Below are positions 47,301-59,200 of a stretch of 64,000 nucleotides of DNA, one piece after another; position 1 is the stretch's first letter, and every line of letters begins with the position of its first letter. The position numbers were made by a program, and so were the translations under genes. The notes under the pieces are model-generated. The model was not told the DNA's origin, made no database searches, and saw nothing but the letters and a program-made list of their open reading frames with translations. The DNA is from Pelobates cultripes (taxonomy: Eukaryota > Chordata > Amphibia > Anura > Pelobatidae). The stretch covers positions 116,363,969-116,427,968 of the forward strand of contig OW240921.1 in assembly GCA_933207985.1 (NCBI GenBank). The letters are read 5' to 3'.

Positions 47301-50199
47301 CCTAAAATCTGAAGCTAAAATTTGCTTTTAAACCAAAAAAAAATTATTTTTTAAAATAAAATCAATACATTTAATTAAAAAAAAATCGATTTGAAGATAA
47401 TCCATATCTCCTGATTTTTCCAGGTAGAATTTTACAGCCTCACATCCTTTTTTGTGTTCTATAATCGTATATAGACTTTTTACATCACATGTTACCATGA
47501 TAAAATCTTCTTGCCATGTAAAATCATCTAAAATTTGAAGGAGGCTCATAGCATCTTTAAGATATGCTGGGCACTCAACTTTTTTTTGTAAAAATTGATC
47601 GATGTATTGAAATAAAGAAGATAAAAAGATTTTTTAGATTTTAAACCAAAATCTATTTTTAGGGGGGCTAATAATTTTAGACAAATATTAACTAAAAGTT
47701 TTTTAGATAAAGAAAAAATAGAAGATAAAAATAATTTCTTAAAAGGAAGCATAGGTTTCCATTATTGTGGTACATGTCAAGGTTGTTTATCTAGGACAAG
47801 CAGAAATAAAAAAGGTTTCCCAGTTTGTGTCATTGGTTACCAAAAAAGAATACAAAATAAAGACATTTATTAGTTGTTCTAGTAAAGGTATAATTTATTT
47901 ACTTACTTGCCAGTGTGGTTTTCAATACATTGGCAAGACGATACGCACTTTAAAAACTCGAATTAGAGAGCATATTTACAATATTAAACGAAAATTTCTT
48001 AATCATAACATTTCTAAACACTTTGCAGAAGTACATAATGGAGACCCGAGAGGTATAGAATTTGTAGGGATTGATTTAATTAAAACCCACTGGAGAGGTG
48101 GAGATAAAGAGTATACTCTAGGATATACAGAAATGAAATGGATGTTTGAACTAGAGACTATGGTCCCAAATGGTTTGAATGTCGATTTTGAAATGAATAA
48201 ATATATTTAATTTTAACCTTTTTTGGGATGTTTTATAGTCATCTATATGTGTTATCCTATACACAAAATTTGTTTTACTAATAAGTTTTTTACCACAAAT
48301 TCTATTCCTTTTTATATAGATAATTTTTAATCTATATATTTTTTATACATATACATTTTTTTATGTATATTTTTTACTGATTTTCCTCTGGTGTATTTAC
48401 AATGAATTTTATATTTATTTATTCTTTTTTAATTATTTTGTATTCTCTTCTCCTACTGCCATTTTATATAACCGTTTGGGACTTATAGTTCTAAGCATTA
48501 TTTATTAGTTTTAAACCTCTTTCTCCTTATTCTCTATTCCTTTAGCGATATTTCAAGTTTCTAATCTTTATATATTGACTTATTATGGACTTTTTTGTTA
48601 TGACGGTTCCCGCACGTCATACTCGCCGAAAAACCGGAAGTGACGTCAGGACGCGATGACGCAGGACGTGCCTGATGTCAGAACCAGGAAGTAAAGTGCC
48701 GGGAAGAGGGCGAAAATGGCGCCAAATAAGATTTAAAAGGGACTTTGTACTTGAACAGAACACAGCACCGCTGATGAAGGCCTTGTGCCAAAACGCGTAA
48801 GGTGGATCCTGAGGACATTTTGGGACTTATTTTTTATATATATATATATGGGACTTTCCTCATTTTATTATTTTATGTAGTTGTATAGTCAACATTAAAG
48901 TTTTTGTACAGTCTTTTATTTGTATTCCTGATTTGTGCATCAACTCTGGGAAGACACCCATTACAAGCTTTGTTCCAGTCTTTAGGAAGATTTCTGTTCA
49001 AGGCATTCAGCTTGAGCCAGCAAATAATTGGCTCTCTGTATGTGAGTGTAATTAACCCATTACGTCATTTTGGTTTACTTGACGTTATTACCCTATGTTG
49101 TATTTTTCCTGCTTCTTTTTCAGAAATGTATTAACCAATGGGTAAAATTTTATAATAATTTCATCTATTGAGTGCTCTCACCATTTTATTCTGTTTTCAC
49201 TTGTGCTTATTTTATTGGTTACTGTGGCCCACTAAGGTGATTGTAGCACCAGTGTTTGTTCATTTATTTTTTCACCGTGTGTTTTATCTTTCAATCTTAC
49301 CAATTCCTAATTTAATATCCTTGATGTTTAATTATCTTTCTTCTACATATCTGGTTTATTAAACTAATACTACACAAGTTCATGTTTCTGAGTTTTCTAT
49401 CTAGTGCGCAGAGGGTTTTAGGTACAAGGAGAACCATTTCGCAACTTATTCTAAATTCAGCATGATGTGTTGTATTCACCAAAAGATACAAATAGTACAA
49501 TCTTATCAAAAAGGAAAATAAAGAATTTATACATTTTGGAAACAAAATTCAACACTGCTGACGAACAATCAAACAAGGCAAAGTACAAAATAAGCAGCAG
49601 AAATCGAGGCTCCTGGAATTCCCCAAATAGCTGTAACTAATGTTTCCTCTAACAGAGAGCTCCTTACCAACATTGGCGATGTAGAGAGGCAGCCAATACA
49701 GGAAGGTGTAACTGACCAACTTGGCAAACAGCAGACAGAGCGAAAACTCCACCACGCCCTGAAAGAAGCAGATCGCGCCCGTTATGGAAAGCGAAACAGA
49801 ATGACAATTCAATGCAGCTTTACAAAGAATATTTCATTTATAACCAGTCTCACGCACAGGAATCCGCAGAGCCCCCAGAAAGCTGATGGCTTGTGGGTGT
49901 TCCCCAATGGGGTGATTCTCAGGGTCATCAACATTGTCCAAAGGCTCGTTCTTAAAAATAGCCTCCGTGCTGGTACTAGTCACTTGGATATTGTCCACGT
50001 CATCCGTGCTGCTCTCCTCCTACAAGTAAGAGATAGATTTTTAGGATTAAATACTTTTTCGTTTTCCTGGTGGGAGGCACATTTCTCTGTGAAGGTAAAT
50101 AAAGTTCTCGGATACTGACACTGCTCGCTGGAGGGGTACAGCCAACGTCTTCTGGGTCTGGAAAGAAGATAGTGATGGGTTTAATCACTGGAATTAAAG

Positions 50200-50252
<53 letters not shown>

Positions 50253-53200
50253 AGGAATGGGGGTGGATTTCACATTTTACACAGAAGATGGTTAAACCAA
50301 AGCCACTAGGAAGGCCATCTCTCTGTCTCCTACAAGAAAGGATAGTGGTGAACGGAAGTGATGTGCAATACCATTCAGGAACCATTCCCCAATGGATAAC
50401 ATGTCTCAGAGCCGGGTGTCAGGTGGCACAAGAAACATGGAGGCACAGTGCCGAGGGCGTCAGGAGGCACAGCAACCGATACCAGTTTGATAATGTCAAT
50501 GGTTCCCATTTGCAAATCTCTAAATCACAGGTATGATTTTATTATATAAAAATAAATAAATATCGACGTAACACTCACATTCTACCAGGAAGAAGAAACA
50601 GATGACACCCAAGGCAGCAATTATTATTCCTGGCACAATGAAGGACAAACCCCAGGACGTAGAGACAAAAGCTCCAGCAATCAGTGATCCCAGAATATTC
50701 CCCACAGCAGTTTGTGAATTCCAGATTCCCATAATAAATCCTCTCCTGTAACCACAGAAACAAAAAACAAAAAAAAAAACGCTAAATGGTAAATATTCCA
50801 AAACTGTTCTAAACCCAAAGTATATTGCAATACCATGAGCTTCCAAACTGTATTCTGTTAACAACGGTCAGGGATAAATTCTTTTGAATTTTTCCTGTAT
50901 CACTAGAGTTTCCGTAAACCTGCATATGCAGAGTGTTTCAGTGAAATCTATTTTTTTTATACAAGATGGGAAAAGGCAGGTTATCTCATGAAAGACGTTC
51001 CAGCTGAGCGGCTACATGGAATGATGGCTTCAGTAACTCCTGGACTTATTGGAGAACTTCAATAAGGGCTGGCGTCCGCTTAGAACGGCTCCTAGGTGGC
51101 ACAATATTGAGACATTTTAGGGACTCTTAACGGGGTAGGATTTAAGAGTAAAAATGCCCCATTTTGGAAGCCATGAATTGGGTGGTTAGGAGATTATTAC
51201 ATATTACTGATATTTTGCAGTTTTTTTTAAAACTACTTCACATTACTTATACCCAAATTAACATCCAACAAATTATAACAGAAACCAAGGCTCCTAAATC
51301 TAGATTTTATTCCCCAGAATATGTGTTGTCCAGATTTTACAGTCTTCTCTTTTTTCCCATGGAACATGGACAACGGGGAGAAACCATGTCAAATCACAAA
51401 CAAACTGACAGGTTAATGAATTAGATCACTATGTATCTTTTCCTGTAGTCAGGCCCTGCAGGGGCCACCATAAGATGGAGAATCGGCATATTCACTTACT
51501 TTCCTTTGCCAAACCAGTTTCCCATACAAGCCACCACAGATGGCCATCCAGTAGTCTGGACCAATCCATTCAAGATCTGTAGGGGAGCACACGGCAGACA
51601 GTTAGTCAAGACAAGAACAAGATCCATTGATTAACAGCTGCAACAAATGTGCAACATTCACAAATCTATGTGTCAAGATGAAATATGTGAAATGATCTTA
51701 TATTAGAAATCAATAATCTCACAATAATGAGGCCAGCATATGCAAACATATGAAACAATCAAAAAAATTACATTGATTTAAGTGACAAAATATATTCCAT
51801 CTTTAACACATCAAGCAGTGCATCACAACTGGGGAAGGAGAGAGGGAGATATAGAGAGAAAGGAGGGGGAAAGGGAGAGAGAGGGGGAAGAGCGAGAGAG
51901 GTGGAGAGAGAGAGGGGAGAAGAGAGAGAGGGGAGAAGAGAGAGAGGGGAGAAGAGAGAGAGGGGAGAAGAGAGAAAGAGAGAGGGAGAGAGAGGGAGAA
52001 AGAGAGGGAGAAAGAGAGAGAGAGAGAGAGAGAGGAGAAGAGAGAGAGGGAGAAGAGAGAGGGGAGAAAAGAGAGAGGGGAGAAGAGAGGAGGGAGAGAG
52101 GAGGAGGGAGAGAGAGAGAGAGGGAGAAAGAGGGGTGAGAGAGAGGGGGAGAGAGAGGAGGGGGAGAGAGGGGTGAGAGAGAGGGTGAGAGAGAGAGAGG
52201 GTGAGAGAGAGGGGGGAGAGAGGGAGGGAGAGAGAGGGGGAAAGAGAGAGGGGGAAAAAAGAGAGAGATGAAGAGGGAGAGAGGGAGGAAGGAAGTAGAG
52301 AGGGAGGGGAGAATATATACATAGATATAGGATTGCAACTGCAGGAATCAAGATGTCTAAGGGACAGAAATAGTGTTTTATGTGTTCAGTTTTTTCCAAT
52401 GAATTCTCAATAAAATGTTTTTAGAGGAGAAAATAAATATGGAATTTTAATGGTATAATTTAGTTTCAGTTGAAGTTCCTGTAATAAACCTATTGTGCTG
52501 TAAATTAGTCTAATTTAGACAGTAGGTTGACGGATGCACAGGGACGTCCCATGGTGGATCATATCACATAACCATAATGGCTGGTCCAGGCAGGGCACGG
52601 TATTTTTCATGTTTACTACTTTAATTTAAGCCATCCCAGGTTTGGGCATCTTGATCATTTCAGGACTCTGAGACGGAACACTGAAAGTCTGCGAGGAGAA
52701 ACAGTGTGTAGCTACCGTAACGCAATATATTCTCCAACTGATCACCAACAAGTAGACAAAAAAAAAATTAACGCAGAAAGTGACAGGGCCGCTCATCACA
52801 GAATGATGTCAGACTGTGGAACTTACTAAACATACCACACCAACCCAAAAATACACAGAGAGACTGAGATTACCTGAAATAGTATATAATACCAGAGAGC
52901 GTGGATGTTCCAGTAATAGCCCAGGCCAAGGAAAGACGTGAAGATTCCGCAGAGAACCATTCCACCGGAGAGATAATATCGCAGGGGCAGGCGCTCCCCA
53001 ATCATACCGCTAGAAATAAAACAAATAAACGCGTTAATAAGACAGATTAGGGATTATTTAACACTGTGATGGAGACATCACATGCTGCACGCTTGTAAAC
53101 ATTATTAAATGAATATTAAAATGCTATTTCTGAGCCCTATTCCACGTCTGATGGCGTCATTATGTCACACGTTTACTTTCTACATTGTGTAAAAGTATTA

Positions 53201-56200
53201 GGCAGCAAAGGATTCAATTTAAATCCCTCTAGAAATGCAGTAATTAACATTCTGACCATCTCGTGTCTCCACAGAATGTCAAAATATTCTTAAACCGTGA
53301 TGTGATAAAGTGAAGGCAGAGAGGCCTTTAACACTTAACCCCAGGGGAAGTATGTGTTGTATGTGTGGTGTGACTGTTTAGTAGATAAGCGAGTGCGCTG
53401 GATTTTCATTTTTACTGTACTTATTGGCCCCCAGCAGCACCCTAATTTAGCATGTGTAGGTGAGTCCAGCCAAACCCTTATTTTCTCATGTATGTGTGGT
53501 GTGCAACACAAAGCAATGTTTAGTTATGGGCCCCTGGGGTGGAGCATTTGGAGAGCAGGGTGGGCCAATATTTATACACAACTGGGAGAAATAAGGTCCA
53601 GGCCAGAGTTTTTTGGAACCGTCTCCAACCCACTGCTCAGCTGCAGATAATCAGCTGTAGCAGTGGGAATAAACCCCTCCCTGCTAGGCAGGTGAAGGGG
53701 GATTGCTGGCTTACTCCCTGGAAGCAGGTAGGAGAGAGGCTGTTCTCTCCTGTGAGAGAGTCAAGGAGACTGAGCACTGGGAGTGCAAAAGGAAAGCAGT
53801 CAAGGCTGGCTTGGAGCACTGGGAGTGCAGAAAGGAAAACAGTCAAGGGTGGATTGGAGCACTGGGAGTGCACAGAGGAAAGCAGTTAAGACTGGCTTGA
53901 AGCACTGGGAGTGTAGAAAGGAAAGAAACAGGCTGACTAAGCACTGGAGTGCAGAGAGCTGACAGCGACACTAGGTTGGTGAAACCAATATTGTTTTGGT
54001 CTAGTTTAACCCTGAGAGATAGGGAACCTGATGTCAGTAAGTGCTCAGACGAGCTAGGTTTTTGTTTATAGGGATTTATGTTATGTTTTATGTTTTCATT
54101 TGCTGCTGTCTCCTGTGTGGACTTACAAATAAAGGGCCTGGATTATATGAAAATAAAAGGTCTGTGCCTGTTGTTTACCCTAGAGGACCGTGCTACCTGC
54201 AGACAAGGATCACACGTGATAATACCAAAACTTCAAAACGCTTACGATATTGTAATAATCATGTATTTGGCCTGGGCACATCATGCCAGAGTGGTCTGAT
54301 TGATGTATGTTCAGAGAACTTCACTGGTAACAAAAACATCTAAAATAACGGAGTTTGATTTACTCCTTCACTATACCACAAGGGTTAAGATTTCAAATTC
54401 CCAATTATCAAACAAATTTCACTTTAACCCCTTCACTACCAGTCATTGGTTTCATGTCCTATGGTAATGCAATGCAAAAAGAAAACATGGGTGGACGCTT
54501 CCCTCTCCCAAACATTCAGGCTGCCCCAAGTTCAGCCTTCCTCACATTTGTTTTTGCTGTTGATCCAAAAGAAGGCAAAAAACCCAGTCTGAAGCACTTC
54601 CAATTTTGCAACAAACTAGGAAAAAAATCCTTCTTGACCCCAGAATGGCAGTCAGATGTTACCGCACAAATTAAATTATATTATTGAATATTAGGTTTTT
54701 GCAAGCATTCATCTAGTTGCTGTTTTTAACCCTTTAAGGACCAAACTTCTGGAATAAAGGGAATCATGACATGTCACGCATGTCATGTGTCCTTAAGGGG
54801 TTAAACATGTGTACAGACTATGAGAAAACAACTTCTTCAGGCAGAGAATTCCACATCCTTATTGTTCTTACTGTAAAAAAAAAAAATATATATAATTAGA
54901 AGAAATGATAATCTAACTATCATTACTTCAATTCAACAAGCCAAGTGGAGAAACTCTGCCGTTATAGGTGAGGAGACCTTGGTAAATACGGAATTAGCCA
55001 GCAGTTAGACGGCAGCTCTTACTCCCGTATAGTTCTCATGCTCCCAGAGGTGCCTATTGTTCATATAATTAGGGTCCCAATTCTAGAAACATTAATGCCA
55101 TTCAGCAGACTCTACTTTGCTAGATAAAAAAAAAAAAAAGGTTTTGATTACCGCTTCAAAATAAGCAAACTAATTATAATATGAATACAAAATGCCTAAA
55201 TATCATCAGTGAAAACTGACTGCTTGGCATTTGTGAGTCAGAATGAAAGTCTTATTTATTAATACCCAGGAAGAACATTCAATCTGTTTGATATTAAAAA
55301 CACTATATCAATATATATTTTTATTTTTCATGATTATTTTCTTTCAGGAAGTGTTCCGGAGGATTGGAGGAAGGCAGATGTGGCTCCTATATTCAAAAAG
55401 GGTTCAAAATCCTTGCCTAGAAATTATAGACCTGTGAGCTTAACTTCTGTGGCTGGGAAAATATTTGAAAGGTTATTAAGGGATAATATTCAAGAATTCC
55501 TTGAGAAGAACATGGTTACCAGCAAAAATCAGCACGGTTTTATGAAGCACAGGTCATGTCAAACTAACTTGATTGCGTTCTACTAAGAAGTAGAAGTATA
55601 GATCAGGGTGTTGCAGTGGATGTGATCTATATGGATTTTGCCAAGGCATTTCATACAGTTCCACACAATAGATTAGTGTTCAAACTCAAGGAAATCGATC
55701 TAGATGAAAATTCTTGTTCTAAGAAACATTGGCTTAAAAATGGAGTACAAAGAGTGGTCATTAATGGTACATTTTCAAGCTGGACAGAGGTGACAAGTGG
55801 TGTCCCTCAGGGGTCTGTTCTGGGAACAGGGCCGGACTGGCCCACCGGGATACCGGGAAATTTCCCGGTGGGCCGTCGGCACCTGGGGCCGGGCAGCCAG
55901 CTGGCTCACCTGCGGCCGCAGAGGGAGCTCCTTTGGCGGCCGCAGGGTTTGCTGGCTGTTCTTGCGGCCGCAGGTGGAGCTGGCTGTTGTGTCTCTGCTC
56001 CCCCGTCATATTCCGTCTCCCGTCTCACTGTGCGACGCGCAGGGGAGGGGATAGCAGAGACACAACAGCCAGCTCCCCCTGCGGCCGCCAGAAGAGCTCC
56101 CCACAGGTAGAAATTGTGTATGTGTGTGTGTGTGTCTGTGTCATTTGTGTGTGTGTCTGTCTGTCATGGTGTGTGAGTGTCTGTCTGTGTCAGCAATGTG

Positions 56201-59200
56201 TGTCTGTGTCATTGTTTGTGTCTCTGTGTCATGGTGTGTGTGTCACTGTCTGTCATGGTGTGTGTGTGTCTGTCTGTGTCATTGTGTGTCTCTGTGTCAT
56301 GGTGTGTGTGTCACTGTCTGTCATGGTGTGTGCATCTGTCTGTGTCATGCAATGTGTGTCTATGTCATGGTGTGTGTGTGTCTGTCATGTAATGTGTGTC
56401 TGTCTGTGTCACGGTCTGTGTGTGTCATGGTGTGTGTGTTTGTCTGTGTCATGTAATGTGTGTCTGTCTGTCACGGTGTGTGTGTGTGTGTCACGGTCTC
56501 TCTGTGTTGTGGTGTGTGTGTCTGTGTGTCACGGTCTGTCTGTGTCATGGGGTGTGTGTGTGTCTGTCATGTAATGTGTGTCTGTCTGTGTCACGGTCTG
56601 TGTGTGTCATGGTGTGTGTGTGTGTTTGTCTGTGTCATGTAATGTGTGTCTGTGTCACGGTGTGTGTCTGTCACGGTCTCTCTGTGTCGTGGTGTGTGTG
56701 TCTGTGTCACGGTGTGTGTGTGTGTCAAGGTGTGTGTGTCTTTTTTAAGGTGTGTGTCTGTGTGTCTGTGTCATGGTGTGTCTGTCTGTCATGGTGTGTG
56801 TGTGTTTCTGTCTGTGTCACGATCTGTCTGTGTCATGGTGTGTGTATGTGTGTTTTTACTCACTTTTTTTTTTTTCACTTTATGCTGGTCTCCCCTCGCC
56901 TGGCCCTGCCTCTACGGCTGAGATCATCAAGCTTGATGATCTCAGCCAATCCGCACTGACACAGGAAGCACCTCTAGTGACAGTCTGAGTGTCTGTCACT
57001 AGGAAGCAATGTAAATACTGCCTTTTCTCTTAAAAGTCAGTGTTTACATTGAAACGCCTGCAGGGACAGGCTATAGACACCAGTACCACTACATTAAGCT
57101 GTGTGTGTGCGCTTGCTTGCTTGTGTGTGTGTGTGTGTGTGTGCCTGCTACTGAGTGAGCTTGTGTTTTTATGTCAATAACCTTATGTATGAGGCTGTGT
57201 ATCAATCAGCTTGTGTCAGTGAGCTTTAATATTGCCAGAGATAGCACTCCAAGGACTAATATAAAATATAACTTTTATTACCTCCACTAAAACAACACAA
57301 GGCCAATGTTTCAGCTTGATCCCCTCAAGCTTTCGTCAGGAGATGTCCTGACGAAAGCTTGAGGGGATCAAGCTGAAACGTTGACCTTGTGTTGTTTTAG
57401 TGGAGGTAATAAAAGTTATATTTTATATTAGTCCTTGGAGTGCTTTCTCTGGCAATATTTTTTGCATTTTTGGCTGACAAGCACCGGGCATTGAATATTG
57501 AATTGGTGGAGTGCAAGATCCGTTTGGTTATATATATATATATATCTTAATCGTCTAGGGTTGCAAGACATAGCCTTACATATTACATGCGACAATATAT
57601 GGTGCAATGACTTATGGGGCTGGCATAGATTTTTTTTCCAGGGCTGCTTTGGAATCCCCAGTCCGGCCCTGTCTGGGAACCCTTCTATTTAACATGTTTA
57701 TAAATGATCTTGAAAAAAGCATTGAAAGTCATGTTTCAGTGTTTGCAGATGACACAAAACTCTGTAAAATAATACAATGTGAGCAGGATATTGCTTTGCT
57801 GCAGAGGGATTTGGATAGACTGGGGGACTGGGCACTCAAATGGCAGATGAAATGTATTGTTGAAAAATGCACAAGCAACGTATACCCTTAATGGAAACGA
57901 ATTAGAGAGAACAACACACGAAAAGGACTTGGGAATTGTTATAGACAACAAACTATGCAACAATGTGCAATGTCAATCAGCAGTGGCCAAAGCCAGTAAG
58001 GTATTGTCATGCATGAAAAAGGGCGTTCATTCTCGAGATGAGAATATCATTTTGTCTCTTCACTGGTAAGACCACATCTTGAATATACTCTCCAATTTTA
58101 AGCACCTGTTCTAAAGAAGGATATTATGGTACTAGAAAAAGTGCAGAGGCGGGCTACAAAATTGATAAAAGGAATGGAACATATCAGCTATGAAGAAAGG
58201 TTAACAAATTTAAACATACTTAGTTTAGAAAAGCGTTGCCTCAGAGGGGATATGATAATATTATACAAATATATTTGTGGCCAATACAAACCATTGTGTG
58301 GAAATCTATTCACAAACTGGACTAACTTTACATAGGATGCAAGGCCATGCGTTTAGACTGGAAGAAAGAAGATTTCGTCTAAGGCAAAGGAAAGGGTTTT
58401 TTTTTACTGTAAGAACAATCAGGATGTTGAATTCTCTGCCTGAAGAAGTGGTTTTATCAAAGTCCATACAGATGTTCAAACAGCTACTAGATGCATACTT
58501 GCAAAAACAGAATATTCAAGGATATAATCTTTCAATGTAGGGTAATAACTGCTTGATCCAGGGATAAATCTGACTGCCATTCTGGGGTCAAGAAGGAATT
58601 TTTTCCTAGCTTGTTGCAAAATTGGAAGTGCTTCAAACTGTTTTTTTTTTTGCCTCCTTTTGGATCAACAGCAAAAAACAAATGTGAGGAAGGCTGAACT
58701 TGATGGAAGCAAGTCCCTTTTCAGCTATGTAAAGGATTTGATTTGGTCCCTAAATCCAATGCTTTTCTAGGAGTTGCAAAATCTTTTTTCACGTTGTCTA
58801 TTTTGGCCTTAGAATTTTAAATTCACTTTGAATTCTCATGTTAGTGAATAACCCTCATAGTCAACACTCTTTGCAGGTTGATGCCAGATGTCACATAAAT
58901 TCCTGGTAGCATGGGTAATAGAAAAATGTGAATGCTGCCCATGGATTGGGTGCATTGGCACCATTAGTATCTCAAATTTACTTTAATAAATGAAATAATA
59001 ATGAGCTTCCACTGTCCCTGTAACACAAGCGTCTGTTGGTCTCTGGACGTGGCATGTGAACTCCACTACAGAGCCAATATCACAATATGTTAATATTTAG
59101 ATTGGAAGCTCAGTAGCAGATGGAGAGCTATAACCGATAGTAAGTGTGAGAAGTTTATAAAGCACACACTAAAAACACCCACAGCGCACAAATTGTGTCA

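Larger units (their letters stand above)
45674..48570. mobile_element. Second PLE family: inverted dimer of two truncated copies
   Basis: Minus copy 45674-47632 and plus copy 47633-48570 meet head to head. Arms 45674-46611 and 47633-48570 (about 938 bp each) are reverse complements with very few differences, including the full 3'UTR. The spacer (46612-47632) is RT sequence present only in the minus copy. Such 5'-truncated inverted partial dimers are a known PLE insertion product. Near identity implies recent insertion. Confidence 0.9.
55827..57671. mobile_element. hAT-type element, family 1 copy 3
   Basis: Ends CAGGGCCGGACTGG and CCAGTCCGGCCCTG, exact 8-bp duplication tctgggaa (55819-55826 and 57672-57679). 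Just inside the left end is the GC hairpin 'ccgggaaatttcccgg'. It carries a GTGTCT-type satellite and a 230-bp palindrome with hammerhead-like motifs. No transposase. Confidence 0.96.
55380..58540 (+). pseudogene. CR1-type reverse transcriptase remnant
   Basis: '[20 protein letters not shown]', '[16 protein letters not shown]' (55380-55586). '[18 protein letters not shown]' and 'GVPQGSVLG' (to 55826). After the hAT, '[20 protein letters not shown]' and '[10 protein letters not shown]' (57680-57870). C-terminal '[14 protein letters not shown]' and '[11 protein letters not shown]' (57857-58540). Contains stops and frame changes. Closely related to the minus copy at 12952-19576. Confidence 0.92.
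55345..58745 (+). mobile_element. CR1-type LINE, 5'-truncated (plus), split by a hAT
   Basis: Starts in the RT region ('gaagtgttccggaggattgg') and ends with the shared 3'UTR ('ggctgaacttgatggaagca', then 'agctatgtaa'). The hAT at 55827-57671 is inserted between the codons of the RT 'SVLG' and 'TLLFN' blocks. Confidence 0.92.

Noticed and set aside
51768..52399. Ser/Leu/Pro-rich frames of up to 198 residues
   Set aside because: Generated by the homopurine tract in an intron.
56124..56959. Long Cys/Val-rich open frames
   Set aside because: Translation of the GTGTCT satellite; no start context, no family.
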